Source of the DNA: CADEED01 sp035502995
Lineage (GTDB): Bacteria; Pseudomonadota; Gammaproteobacteria; Steroidobacterales; Steroidobacteraceae
Assembly (NCBI GenBank): GCA_035502995.1
Contig: DATJTW010000102.1
Span: 96,425 to 160,424 of the forward strand
Length of the DNA: 64,000 bases
Direction of reading: 5' to 3'
Below are positions 34,339 through 42,688 of the stretch, in pieces. The translations under genes and the position numbers were made by a program. The notes below the pieces were generated by a model, which saw nothing but the letters and a program-made list of their open reading frames with translations, did not search any database and was not told the DNA's origin. Each line of letters opens with the position of its first letter. Position 1 is the first letter of the stretch.

Positions 34339-35372
34339 GGGAAGTCCCTGTTCGGTGTGCCGTGCGAGTGTTCGAGGAAGGCGTCGATCTGCTTGCGGTA
34401 GTTGGAGCGAACGTGTTCGTCGGTGCGGCGCAGGCGCGGCCACACGAACCAGGCGAGCAGGCCCTTTTCCATGTGCAGCCTGTTCTCCGCCTGGTCGAAG
34501 ATGATCGAGCGCGGCGAGTCGAGCACTTCGTCCGTCGCCTCGACACCGCGCGACGCCGGCAGGCAATGCATGATCCGGCAGAACGTCGGGGCCTGCGCGA
34601 CCAGCGCGCGATTCAGCTGGTACGTGGGCATGAACGCGGCGCGGCGTTCGGGGATCTCGGATTCCTGGCCTATCCACCACCACAGGTCCGTGTAGAGGAA
34701 GTCGGCGTCGCGCACGGCGGTGCTCACGTCCGCCGTCACCGTCAGCGAACCGTGCGAGGACCGGCAGTTGTGGCGCGCAATCGCCTGCACGCCGGAGCCG
34801 ATCTGGTATCGCGGCGGCGCCGCGTGCGTGAAGTGCATGCCCATCTGCGTGCAGATCTGCGCCAGCGAGTTGCAGACGTTGGTCGCGTCGCCGACGAACA
34901 CGACGCGGCATTGCGACAGCGGCTTGCCGCGTTCGGCGTGCTCCATCATCGTCATCACGTCGCACATCGCCTGCGTCGGATGGTTGTAGTCGGTGAGCCC
35001 GTTGATCACGGGAACGTCGGCCTGCGCCGCGAGCCGCGTCAGCGTCGAGTGTTTGAGGGTGCGCGCCTCGATGACGTCGACCATGCGTTCGAGCACGTTG
35101 GCCGTGTCTTCGATGGACTCGCGCTGGCCGAGGTGGATCTCGCCCGGCCTGAGGTACAACGCGTGGCCGCCGAGCTTCGTCATCGCGACCTCGAACGACA
35201 CGCGCGTCCGCGTCGACGGCTCCTCGAACAACATGCCCAGCGACGCGCCGTCGAGCAGCCGCGGACACGCGCCGGCGCGGTCCGCCTCCTTGAGCTGCCG
35301 CGCGAGGTCGATGATCGCGAGCAGCTCCGCGGCCTGGAAGTCCTGCGTGTCGATGAAATGACGGACGGGCAT
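34335..35372 (-). CDS. aguB: Putrescine (or related) carbamoyltransferase
   Basis: The 345-residue transcarbamylase has the carbamoyl-phosphate loop STRTR at 53-57, HPTQAMCD and HCLPA. The ornithine-binding Ser-Met-Gly motif of ornithine carbamoyltransferase is not present; the corresponding stretch reads YTDLWWWIGQE. With agmatine deiminase, a permease and carbamate kinase genes behind it in the aguBDAC order, putrescine is the likely product and N-carbamoylputrescine the substrate. An ornithine-type catabolic enzyme remains the alternative. Confidence 0.78.
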   Translation of the reverse strand: MPVRHFIDTQDFQAAELLAIIDLARQLKEADRAGACPRLLDGASLGMLFEEPSTRTRVSFEVAMTKLGGHALYLRPGEIHLGQRESIEDTANVLERMVDVIEARTLKHSTLTRLAAQADVPVINGLTDYNHPTQAMCDVMTMMEHAERGKPLSQCRVVFVGDATNVCNSLAQICTQMGMHFTHAAPPRYQIGSGVQAIARHNCRSSHGSLTVTADVSTAVRDADFLYTDLWWWIGQESEIPERRAAFMPTYQLNRALVAQAPTFCRIMHCLPASRGVEATDEVLDSPRSIIFDQAENRLHMEKGLLAWFVWPRLRRTDEHVRSNYRKQIDAFLEHSHGTPNRDFP

Positions 35373-35464
35373 CGCGGCGCACCTCGCCCGGGATGGGGCG
35401 GAGTGAAGTTAGATCGCGCCGCGCGATGGGGGAGCCCGGGGCACAACGGAGCCGCATTCGGTCT

Positions 35465-35477
35465 AACACGTATATCC
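35465..35477. promoter_or_regulatory. Weak relative of the shared motif before aguB and USP
   Basis: The forward strand reads ACACGTATATCCGCA: two TNCGNA-like hexamers with a 2-nt instead of 4-nt gap. A similar CGTATATCCGC stands before ccoN at 43142. It lies between the divergent agu operon and a USP gene. Confidence 0.3.
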
Positions 35478-35528
35478 GCACCCGGAGCCGGGCGATAGAA
35501 ATGGCCATCGATCCGCGAGGAGTGAGCC

Positions 35529-36488
35529 ATGCGACTCGAACCGGTCCCTGAAATGGCGTGTCCGCTGCATGTCGCGAAGGCGCGGCGCATCGGCCGCATC
35601 CTCGTCGTCGTCGATCCGACCGCGACGGTGCACCCCTGCGTCGAGAAGGCCGCGCGGATCGCGACGGGCATCGGGGCGACGCTCGAGCTGTTCGTCTGCG
35701 ACGTGCTGCAGGAAGGCGACGGCGCCGCGCGTGCGCAGCGCGAGGAGCGGGCACACGCGCAGCTGCAGGCGCTGGCCGCGCCGCTGCGCGGCCGGGGCCT
35801 CGTCGTGGAATGCCGCTGCGAATGGCATGCGCCGCTCGAGCAAGGCATCGGCCTGCGCGTCCTGCGCTCCGGCGCGGACTTCGTGGTCAAGGACACGCAC
35901 AGCCACGTGCTCGACGGGATGCGCGGCGGCTACGGACTCACCGACTGGACGCTGATCCGGCAGATCCCCGTGCCGCTGCTGCTGGTGCGCGCGACCCCGT
36001 GGCCGTCGCGGCCGCACGTGACCGTCGGCATCGATCCGCTGCATCCGGCGCAGCGCCCCGCCGCGCTCGACGAGGAAATGGTGCAGCTCGCCGGGGACGT
36101 GGCGCGTGCGACGCGCGGCACGGTCGATGCGCTGCACGTCCTGCAGGAACCGCCGCACCTGCCCGGCGACCCGGTGACGCCAGAGGCGCGGGCGCTCGCG
36201 CACGATCATGCGCGCGAGGAATGCCGGCAACTGGTCGCGCGCGCGCGGGACGATACGACGCCGGTCGACCTGCACTTCACGCGCGGCCGCATCGCCCCCG
36301 GCGTGCTCGGCTTCGTCGCGGCGCACGCCACGGACATCCTCGTGCTCGGCTCGGGTGCGCACAGCCGCTGGCGGCAGACCGGCGCGAGCGGCACCGCCGC
36401 GCAGATCCTCGAGTTCCTGGCCTGCGACCTGCTGGTCGTGCGGCCCCCGGGGTACCTGAGCCCGCTACTCGTGACGGACGACGAATGA
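35529..36488 (+). CDS. Tandem universal stress protein, divergent subgroup
   Basis: The 319-residue two-domain USP starts behind GAGGAG. The first domain starts RRIGRILVVVDPTATVHP. The C-terminal ATP loop is degenerate, GSGAHSRWRQTGASGTAA, though the ending CDLLVVRPP is kept. It is 67 bp upstream of the diheme cytochrome gene and probably co-transcribed with it. Nucleotide binding may be weakened. Confidence 0.83.
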   Translation: MRLEPVPEMACPLHVAKARRIGRILVVVDPTATVHPCVEKAARIATGIGATLELFVCDVLQEGDGAARAQREERAHAQLQALAAPLRGRGLVVECRCEWHAPLEQGIGLRVLRSGADFVVKDTHSHVLDGMRGGYGLTDWTLIRQIPVPLLLVRATPWPSRPHVTVGIDPLHPAQRPAALDEEMVQLAGDVARATRGTVDALHVLQEPPHLPGDPVTPEARALAHDHAREECRQLVARARDDTTPVDLHFTRGRIAPGVLGFVAAHATDILVLGSGAHSRWRQTGASGTAAQILEFLACDLLVVRPPGYLSPLLVTDDE

Positions 36489-36555
36489 CCATGCAACCCT
36501 ATGGCCGCGACGCGGCACGTACCCCGGTTTTCGCTGACGATTGGACGGAGGCCTC

Positions 36556-37218
36556 ATGAAGATCCGCGGCAGGTTGCTGTGGAGCGTGTTGTTCCCCGCC
36601 CTGGTGCTGGCCGCCACGAGCGAGCAACGCGAATACACACAGGTCATGGCGGCGACGCCGGATGCCGAGCACGGCGCGGTGCTGTTCCAGCGCTGCGTCG
36701 TCTGCCACGGCGCCGATGGCGGTGGACAGGTGAGCGGTTCGGTGCCGAGGATCGCCGGCCAGCATTTCAGCGTGATCGCGCGGCAGATCGTCGAGTTCCG
36801 CGGCGGGCGGCACTGGGACATGCGCATGGAAGGCGTGGCCAAGGATCACGGCACGTTCTCGAGCGCGCAGGACATCGCGGACGTCGCGAGCTACGTGAAC
36901 GGCCTCGAGCGCGACGGCAAGCGCGGCATCGGTTTCGGCGACCGCGTCGACCTCGGCCGCCGCATCTACGAGGGGCGCTGCGCCTCCTGCCATGGCGCGA
37001 ACGGCGAGGGCGACGCGCGGCGCGAGATCCCGCGCCTCTCCGGCCAGCACGCCGCCTATCTATCCCGGCAGATCTACGATGCGGTCGACGGGCGGCGGCC
37101 GGCGTTGTCCGCCTCGCATGGCCGGCGGTTGAAGCCGCTCACCTTCGACGGCGTGCTCGGCGTCGCCGACTATCTGTCGCGGATCGGCTGGCAGCAGGAC
37201 GCGCCGGTCGGCGAGTGA
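36556..37218 (+). CDS. Diheme cytochrome c (c4-like)
   Basis: The start MKIRGRLLWSVLF (36556), behind GGAGG, gives 220 residues with a signal peptide. Two heme sites, CVVCH (47-51) and CASCH (142-146), each followed by GxxGGG/GxxGEG and a PRI/RLSGQH segment, are the c4 pattern. It likely passes electrons to the cbb3 oxidase encoded further right. Confidence 0.88.
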   Translation: MKIRGRLLWSVLFPALVLAATSEQREYTQVMAATPDAEHGAVLFQRCVVCHGADGGGQVSGSVPRIAGQHFSVIARQIVEFRGGRHWDMRMEGVAKDHGTFSSAQDIADVASYVNGLERDGKRGIGFGDRVDLGRRIYEGRCASCHGANGEGDARREIPRLSGQHAAYLSRQIYDAVDGRRPALSASHGRRLKPLTFDGVLGVADYLSRIGWQQDAPVGE

Positions 37219-37725
37219 TCAGCGCAGGCGCCGCGACGCGCGGACCGTCGAGCGGTCCGCGATGCGCGGCTCGACCGTCAATCCGAGATGTTCCGCCAGC
37301 TCGAGCATGCGCGCGTTGTCCGGCAGCATCGTCCCGTAGATCGCGCGGAAGCCGGCGCGCGCCGCGGCTGCGAACAGCGCCTGGACCAGCGTCGTACCGA
37401 TGCCGCGACACTGCCATTCGTCCGCCACGGCCACCGCGAGCTCGCAGTCCGGTCCGTCGTCGTCCGCGCAGTAGCGCGCGACGCCGATGATGCGTTCCTC
37501 CGCGCCTTCGCCGAGCACCGCGACCAGCGCCTGGTCGCGCACGCCATCCACTTCGACGAGCCTGCGGATGAATTCGTCGGTCGGCTCGCGCACCGCGTGC
37601 ATGAACCGCGCGTGGCGCGACGCGGGGCTGAGCCCGGTGATGAAGGCGCGCTCGCGCTCGGCATCGGCCGGCGTGATCGGGCGGATGCGGTAGTCGACGC
37701 CGTCGGTCGTGCGCGCGTGTTTCAC
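37219..37725 (-). CDS. GNAT-family N-acetyltransferase
   Basis: A GTG at 37725 overlaps the fixJ stop as GTGA, giving 168 residues. The acetyl-CoA loop is seen as VADEWQCRGIGTTLVQAL, and the opening YRIRPITPADAERERAF is typical of the GNAT domains fused to or next to acyl-CoA synthetases/Pat. It may acetylate a protein or small molecule; the target is not evident. Co-transcription with fixLJ is expected. Confidence 0.8.
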   Translation of the reverse strand: MKHARTTDGVDYRIRPITPADAERERAFITGLSPASRHARFMHAVREPTDEFIRRLVEVDGVRDQALVAVLGEGAEERIIGVARYCADDDGPDCELAVAVADEWQCRGIGTTLVQALFAAAARAGFRAIYGTMLPDNARMLELAEHLGLTVEPRIADRSTVRASRRLR

Positions 37726-38345
37726 CGCGCGGTCGCGGACTGTCCCAGATCGAGCATCATGCGCACGAGCTCGGCGACCGACTGCGCGTTCATCTTCTCC
37801 ATGACGCGCGCGCGGTGGATCTCGATGGTGCGCGGGCTCACGCCGAGGTCCTGTGCGATGGCCTTGTTCTGTTTGCCGGTCGTCAGCAGGTCGAGCACTT
37901 CGCGCTCGCGATCGGTGAGCGAGCCGAGGTGCGCCTTGATGCGCGCGCGTTCGCCGAGCGCCTGGCGCCGCTCCGCGTCCCGGGCGATGGCGCGCTGGAT
38001 ACGGTCGAGCAGGTCCTGGTCGCGGAACGGCTTCTGCAGGAAGTCGAAGGCGCCGTGCTGCATGGCCTCGACCGCCATCGGCACGTCGGCATGGCCGCTC
38101 ATGAAGATGACCGGCACCACGGCACCGCGCAGGTTGAGCTCCTGCTGCAGGTCCATCCCGCTCATGCCGGGCATCCGGATGTCGAGCAGCAGGCAGCCGG
38201 GCTGGTGCGGATCGTACGCGGCGAGGAATTCCTGCGCGGAAGGGTAGAGCACGGCGCTGAGACCCACGGACTTGAGCAGCGCGCGCATCGCGTTGCGCAC
38301 GCCGCTGTCGTCGTCGACGACCATCACGACCGGATTCCTCTTCAT
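37722..38345 (-). CDS. fixJ: FixJ-type response regulator
   Basis: The 207-residue protein has a receiver domain with phospho-acceptor D55 in LLLDIRMPGM and a LuxR/GerE DNA-binding domain beginning LTDREREVLDLLTTGKQNK. This is the FixJ/NarL layout and length. It overlaps the fixL stop as ATGA, so kinase and regulator form a pair. It is the best local candidate for the protein that reads the island-wide motif, whose 10-bp hexamer spacing suits a NarL/FixJ-type dimer. Confidence 0.9.
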   Translation of the reverse strand: MKRNPVVMVVDDDSGVRNAMRALLKSVGLSAVLYPSAQEFLAAYDPHQPGCLLLDIRMPGMSGMDLQQELNLRGAVVPVIFMSGHADVPMAVEAMQHGAFDFLQKPFRDQDLLDRIQRAIARDAERRQALGERARIKAHLGSLTDREREVLDLLTTGKQNKAIAQDLGVSPRTIEIHRARVMEKMNAQSVAELVRMMLDLGQSATAR

Positions 38346-39835
38346 GCGGCGACTCCCTCGGCGGTCGGCAGGCGCACCGCGAAACGGGTGCCGCGCGGCT
38401 GCAACGGCCGGGTGGTGATGCTACCGCCATGCGATTGCACGATGGAACGGCTCATGGCGAGGCCGAGACCGGTCCCGGTTTGTTTGGTGGTCGAGAACGG
38501 CTCGAACAGCTGGTCCGCGATCCCGGGATCGATGCCCGGCCCGTTGTCGTCGATGCGGATTTCGAGGCCGTACTCACCGTCGGTCACGGTGCTGATGGTG
38601 AGCTGCCGGTCGCCGGGTGGCCGGCTCAGCAGTGCCTCGAATCCGTTGCGCACCAGGTTGAGCACCACCTGCTGCAGGTGCAGCCCGTTGCCGGTGACGG
38701 GCGGCAGACCGCGGGTCATGTCGAAGCGCAGACGCACGTCGTGGGCGCGCGCGTCCGAGTCGAGCAGCGAGCGCAGTTCTTCCAGCAGCCCGTTCACGTC
38801 GAGACGCGCGCGCGTGTCGGGCGCGTCGAGACGCACCATCTGTCGGAGCCGGCGGATGATGTCGCCGGCCCGCAGGCCCTCGGCGGCGATCTCCCGCAGG
38901 GCGTCGCTCGCTTCGACGAGATCCGGCACGGGCAGCGCGAGATAGCGTTCGCAGGCGCGTGCGTAGGTGGTGATGGCGGTGAGCGGCTGGTTGATCTCGT
39001 GCGCGACGCCGGCCGCCATCTCGCCCGCGGTCGCGAGGCGCGCCACCTGCGTCAGCCGCTCGCGCGCCGCTCGGGCCTGCTGTTCCGCGGCGACCCGCGC
39101 GGTCATGTCCGTGCCGGAGCACAGCCAGCCCGCGGGCTCGCCGTCTCCGCGGCGCAGCGCGATGCAGCGCCAGAAGATGCGCCGCGGCTCCCCGGCCAGG
39201 TCCAGGCAATCCAGCTCGCGTTCGCGCGCCGCGCCGCTCGCCAGCGCGCCGGCGAGCAGCAGCCGGGCGCGTTCGCGCTCCGGCTCGCCGCGCACGAGGC
39301 CGATCCAGTCGCGGCCGACGAGACAGGGTGGGGTGCCGCCCAGGTGTTCGGCGCCGCGCGAGTTGATCTCGCGGATGCGCTGCTGGGTGTCGAGCTCGAG
39401 GAGGATCGAGTCGTGCAGCTGCAGGTAGGCGCTGGCGCGGTCGCGCTGCAGCTTCAACGCCGACGTCGCCTCGTGTTCCGCCGTGATGTCGCGCACCAGG
39501 CCGACGAACCGCGGCGGCACCGAGTCGCGCACCTGGCCCACGGACAGCCGCACGGGGAACAACGTGCCGTCGCGCCGCCGCGCGAGCACGTCGCGGCCGA
39601 TGCCGATGATCCGCGCGTGTCCGCTCACGCGATACCGCTCGAGATAGTCGTCGTGCCGCGAGCGATCCGGTTCGGGCATGAGCAGGCTCACGTTCTCGCC
39701 GAGCAGCTCGTCGGTGCGGTAACCGAAGGTACGGCAGGCCGCGTCGTTGACCGCCTGCATTCGTCCGCGGTGGTCGATCACGATGATGGCATCGACCGCG
39801 GCTTCCATCAGAGCCTGGGTTTCACGGGAAAACAT
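38342..39835 (-). CDS. fixL: FixL-type oxygen-sensing PAS histidine kinase
   Basis: Start MFSRETQALMEAAV (39835) gives 497 residues: two PAS domains, a His-kinase dimerisation box GVAHEINQPLTAI and a C-terminal ATPase with GTGLGLAMSRSIV. PAS 1 contains SRHDDYLERYRVSG followed by IIGIGR. Lined up with Bradyrhizobium FixL, His61, Arg67 and Arg81 occupy the places of heme ligand His200, Arg206 and Arg220, so heme-based oxygen sensing is expected. No membrane helix is present. A motif copy lies 38 bp upstream. Confidence 0.92.
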   Translation of the reverse strand: MFSRETQALMEAAVDAIIVIDHRGRMQAVNDAACRTFGYRTDELLGENVSLLMPEPDRSRHDDYLERYRVSGHARIIGIGRDVLARRRDGTLFPVRLSVGQVRDSVPPRFVGLVRDITAEHEATSALKLQRDRASAYLQLHDSILLELDTQQRIREINSRGAEHLGGTPPCLVGRDWIGLVRGEPERERARLLLAGALASGAARERELDCLDLAGEPRRIFWRCIALRRGDGEPAGWLCSGTDMTARVAAEQQARAARERLTQVARLATAGEMAAGVAHEINQPLTAITTYARACERYLALPVPDLVEASDALREIAAEGLRAGDIIRRLRQMVRLDAPDTRARLDVNGLLEELRSLLDSDARAHDVRLRFDMTRGLPPVTGNGLHLQQVVLNLVRNGFEALLSRPPGDRQLTISTVTDGEYGLEIRIDDNGPGIDPGIADQLFEPFSTTKQTGTGLGLAMSRSIVQSHGGSITTRPLQPRGTRFAVRLPTAEGVAA

Positions 39836-39872
39836 GCGATTGCAGTATGTCGGCCCGTCGCCCGCTGCGGAG

Positions 39873-39888
39873 TACGCAGTATTGCGGA
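39873..39888 (+). promoter_or_regulatory. Copy 7 of the TNCGNA-N4-TGCGGA motif, between fixL and the DksA-like gene
   Basis: TACGCAGTATTGCGGA, followed five bases on by TACGGG. With copy 4 it is the best match to the consensus. The location in front of fixL suggests feedback by the pair itself. Confidence 0.6.
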
Positions 39889-39919
39889 CGACATACGGGA
39901 TCGATCGAATGCGGCCGGC

Positions 39920-40291
39920 ATGAGCGGGTGGGACGCTGTGCCCATGGACATCCGTCACGACGAACGACTGCGGGCCGTGCGCGCCCGACTGGTGGCCCGC
40001 GGCGCCGAGCTGCGCGATCGGGTCAGCCGCGTCCGCACCGATCTGTCCCGGGCGCGTGAACCGCTGCCGCGCGATTCCGCCGATGCCGCCATCGTGATCG
40101 AGAACGACGACGTGCTGCGCGCGATCGAATCGACGGCGGGCCGCGAGATGGAACACATCGACCGCGCGCTCGAACGCATGGATGCCGGCGGCTTCGGCCT
40201 CTGCGAGCAGTGCGGGGACGACATCGAGGCTTCCCGCCTCGACGTCGTGCCGTACGCCACGCGTTGCGGCGATTGCGAGCGCGCGGCGTGA
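39920..40291 (+). CDS. TraR/DksA-type zinc-finger protein
   Basis: Starts at MSGWDAVPMDI (39920, 123 residues) or at the inner MDIRHDERL (39944, 115 residues). The protein is a helical hairpin with a C4 zinc finger CEQC...CGDC at the C-terminus, the DksA/TraR plan. Such proteins act on RNA polymerase, often with ppGpp. The acidic coiled-coil tip typical of DksA is not clear, so it may be a TraR-like variant. It is divergent from fixL and 2 bp upstream of the next USP gene. Confidence 0.85.
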   Translation: MSGWDAVPMDIRHDERLRAVRARLVARGAELRDRVSRVRTDLSRAREPLPRDSADAAIVIENDDVLRAIESTAGREMEHIDRALERMDAGGFGLCEQCGDDIEASRLDVVPYATRCGDCERAA

Positions 40292-40293
40292 CG

Positions 40294-41094
40294 ATGGACA
40301 AGCTGACTTCCATCCTGGCGATCGTTCCGGAAGGTGGCGCGCAGGGCGCGTCACTCGAGAAGATCTGCCGCCTGATTCGCAAGTCGTCCGCCCGGGTCGA
40401 ACTGTACCTGGCAGCGCCCTCCGACTACTTCGCGGTCGCCGGCCGCGTGGCGGCGCTCGGCTGCGGCGGCGCCGTGGCGTTCACGATGCACGATGGCGTC
40501 ACGCCGCTGCGCGACGCCGTGATGCAGCGAGCCCGGGACATCGGCGCGGACCTGCTCGTCGCGCCGCGCGCGCAGGTGGAGTTCGAGCGATGCCCGATTC
40601 CGGTATTGCTGCTCGGCCGCAGCACCTGGGCGGCCGAACCGCGCTTCGCCGCGGCGGTCGACGTGACCGAGCCGGATTCGGACGCGCTGTCGCGCCGGAT
40701 CCTGCACGTCGCCGGATTCCTGGCGCAGCGGTTCGTCGCCCACCTCGACATCCTGTACAGCGAAACGGAGAAGCACGACGAGACGTTGCGCCTGGAACGC
40801 GCCGTCCGGCTCGCGCGCCTGGTGCGCGAATACCACGTGGGTTGCGAACGCCTGCAGGTGTTCGAGGGGCCGCCGCAGCAGACGCTGCCGCCGCTGCTCG
40901 CCGAGCGATGCTACGACGTCATCGTGCTGGGCACGGTGCCGCGCCACCGCGCATTGCTCGCGACGTTCCACTCCATCACACGTCGACTGCTGCAGTCGAC
41001 GGACAGCGACATCCTGCTCGTGGATCCGGCGGAGGCGGCCGCGCGGACGGCCCGGCCGGCGTCAGCCGGCCAGCAGCTCGCGCACCAGGCCTAA
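40294..41094 (+). CDS. Degenerate universal stress protein
   Basis: Start MDKLTSILAIVPEGG (40294), two bases after the DksA-like stop, gives 266 residues. Two USP-like halves are seen, but the first is shortened and the C-terminal loop reads GTVPRHRALLATFHSITR without the usual ATP-binding glycines; the end SDILLVDP is kept. It may have lost nucleotide binding. The 3' end overlaps the hybrid kinase gene tail-to-tail by 33 bp. Confidence 0.75.
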   Translation: MDKLTSILAIVPEGGAQGASLEKICRLIRKSSARVELYLAAPSDYFAVAGRVAALGCGGAVAFTMHDGVTPLRDAVMQRARDIGADLLVAPRAQVEFERCPIPVLLLGRSTWAAEPRFAAAVDVTEPDSDALSRRILHVAGFLAQRFVAHLDILYSETEKHDETLRLERAVRLARLVREYHVGCERLQVFEGPPQQTLPPLLAERCYDVIVLGTVPRHRALLATFHSITRRLLQSTDSDILLVDPAEAAARTARPASAGQQLAHQA

Positions 41095-42576
41095 CAGTTC
41101 GCGTGCATTGATCGGTTTGCTGGTGATGCGCAGCTGCGCATCCGCCGCGATCTCCCGGACTGCCGAGGACGTGTCGCCGGTCACGAGGATCGCGCGCATC
41201 GATTCGCCGAGCACGCGCCGGGCCGCCGCGATGACGTCGGTGCCGGTCTGTCCTTCGCCGAGGTGATAGTCGGTGATCACGAGATCGAACTTCTCGTCCG
41301 CCTCGAGCAGCCCGGTGGCTTCCGCGACCGACGCGGCCGTCGCCACCTGGTAGCCCTCCACCTTGAACAACATGCGCATCGCGTTGCGCACGCCGGTCTC
41401 GTCCTCGACCAGCAGGACGCGCTGCGCGCCCGTCGCCCCGTCTGCGCCGGCCGGGTCCGCGTCGGCGCCGTCGAGCGTGGCCGCGCACGCGCCGTCGGCC
41501 GCGGGCAGCTCGAACGCGAAGGTCGAGCCTTCGCTGGGCGCCGACGACACTTCCACGCGGAACCCGAGCAGGCGGGAGATCCGCCGCACGATGCTGAGGC
41601 CGAGGCCGTAGCCATCGCGCGTGCTGTTGGGCGACACGCCCACCTGGTAGAACTCGTCGAAGATCAGCGGCAACTGGGCCGTCGCGATGCCGACGCCGGT
41701 GTCGCGGACTTCGAGCCGCACGCGCGCGCCCGCCTCGCTGGCGCGCAGCTCGACCGCGCCGGCGCGCGTGTACTTGATGGCGTTCGACAGCAGGTTGCGC
41801 AGCACCTGGCCGACGAGCGCCGCATCCGAATGCACTTGCGCCGCGGTCGCGTCGATCGACAGGCGCAATCCCTTGCTGGCCGCGACGCCGGCGAACTCGC
41901 GCCGCATCTCGTCGAACAGCGTCGCCAGCGCGAAATCCGCCGGCTCCACCCGGATCGCGCCGGACTCGAGCTTGCTGATGTCGAGCAATGCGTTGAGCAG
42001 CCGCGACATCGCGTCGAGCGCCTGTTCCTGCTGCGCGACCATGTCGAGACAGTCCGCGTCGCTCACCGAGCGGCGCAGCGCACCGATCAACAGGCCGAGC
42101 GTCTGCAGCGGCTGCCGCAGGTCGTGGCTCGCGGTCGCGAGGAACCGACTCTTCGCGAGATTCGCGTGCTCGGCGTCGCGCCGTGCGTCGCGCAGCGCCT
42201 GTTCGGCCCGCTTGCGATCCGTGACGTCGCGGATCGACGCCGCGACCAGGGCTTCCGGTTCCCGCGCCACCGGGCTCAGGCTGATCTCCACCGGGAATTC
42301 GACGCCGTCCTTGCGCAGACCGAAGAGCTCGAGCCCGGGACCCATCGGGCGTTCGCGCACGTTCTGCGCATAACCCTGGCGGTGTCCCTCGTGACGACCG
42401 CGGAAACGCTCGGGCAACAGCCTCTCGACCTTTTCACCGACCACTTCTCCCGGCGCGTAGCCGAACAACTGGGAGACCTGGTGGTTGGCGAAACGGATGA
42501 CGCCCGTCGAGTCGATGATGATCATCGCATCCGGCAGAGAGTCGAGGACGTTCCGGACGAGCTCGGAGGAGAGCAT
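41062..42576 (-). CDS. PAS-containing hybrid histidine kinase with C-terminal receiver
   Basis: Start MLSSELVRNVLDSLPD (42576); 504 residues. One PAS domain, a kinase core with H-box ATASHDLRQPLQTL and ATPase motif DGYGLGLSIV, then a receiver with LVITDYHLGEG. The PAS domain is FixL-like but lacks the distal arginines: the segment RHEGHRQGYAQ ends in GPGLEL instead of GIGR, so heme binding is doubtful. No DNA-binding partner gene is adjacent. A palindromic motif copy lies 41 bp upstream. Confidence 0.87.
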   Translation of the reverse strand: MLSSELVRNVLDSLPDAMIIIDSTGVIRFANHQVSQLFGYAPGEVVGEKVERLLPERFRGRHEGHRQGYAQNVRERPMGPGLELFGLRKDGVEFPVEISLSPVAREPEALVAASIRDVTDRKRAEQALRDARRDAEHANLAKSRFLATASHDLRQPLQTLGLLIGALRRSVSDADCLDMVAQQEQALDAMSRLLNALLDISKLESGAIRVEPADFALATLFDEMRREFAGVAASKGLRLSIDATAAQVHSDAALVGQVLRNLLSNAIKYTRAGAVELRASEAGARVRLEVRDTGVGIATAQLPLIFDEFYQVGVSPNSTRDGYGLGLSIVRRISRLLGFRVEVSSAPSEGSTFAFELPAADGACAATLDGADADPAGADGATGAQRVLLVEDETGVRNAMRMLFKVEGYQVATAASVAEATGLLEADEKFDLVITDYHLGEGQTGTDVIAAARRVLGESMRAILVTGDTSSAVREIAADAQLRITSKPINARELLGLVRELLAG

Positions 42577-42617
42577 GGTGCGGCGAGGATAACCGAATTC
42601 CCCGCGCCGCCGCCGGA

Positions 42618-42633
42618 TACGCAGGATTGCGTA
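42618..42633. promoter_or_regulatory. Copy 8 of the TNCGNA-N4 motif, perfectly palindromic
   Basis: TACGCA and TGCGTA, separated by GGAT, form a perfect inverted repeat. It lies between the divergent hybrid kinase and the small membrane protein gene, about 41 bp before the kinase start. Confidence 0.55.
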
Positions 42634-42688
42634 CACCGCTGCGGGCGCACCGGAAGCGCGCACGACCGCGGCGACGGCAGCATGCGCC

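Noticed and set aside
34335..35372. Biosynthetic ornithine carbamoyltransferase (ArgF)
   Set aside because: The Ser-Met-Gly ornithine motif is missing and the gene is the head of an agmatine pathway operon.
32917..35754. A single 945-residue fused permease frame
   Set aside because: The part upstream of 34338 overlaps the clear carbamoyltransferase gene in another frame; the true permease starts at 34338.
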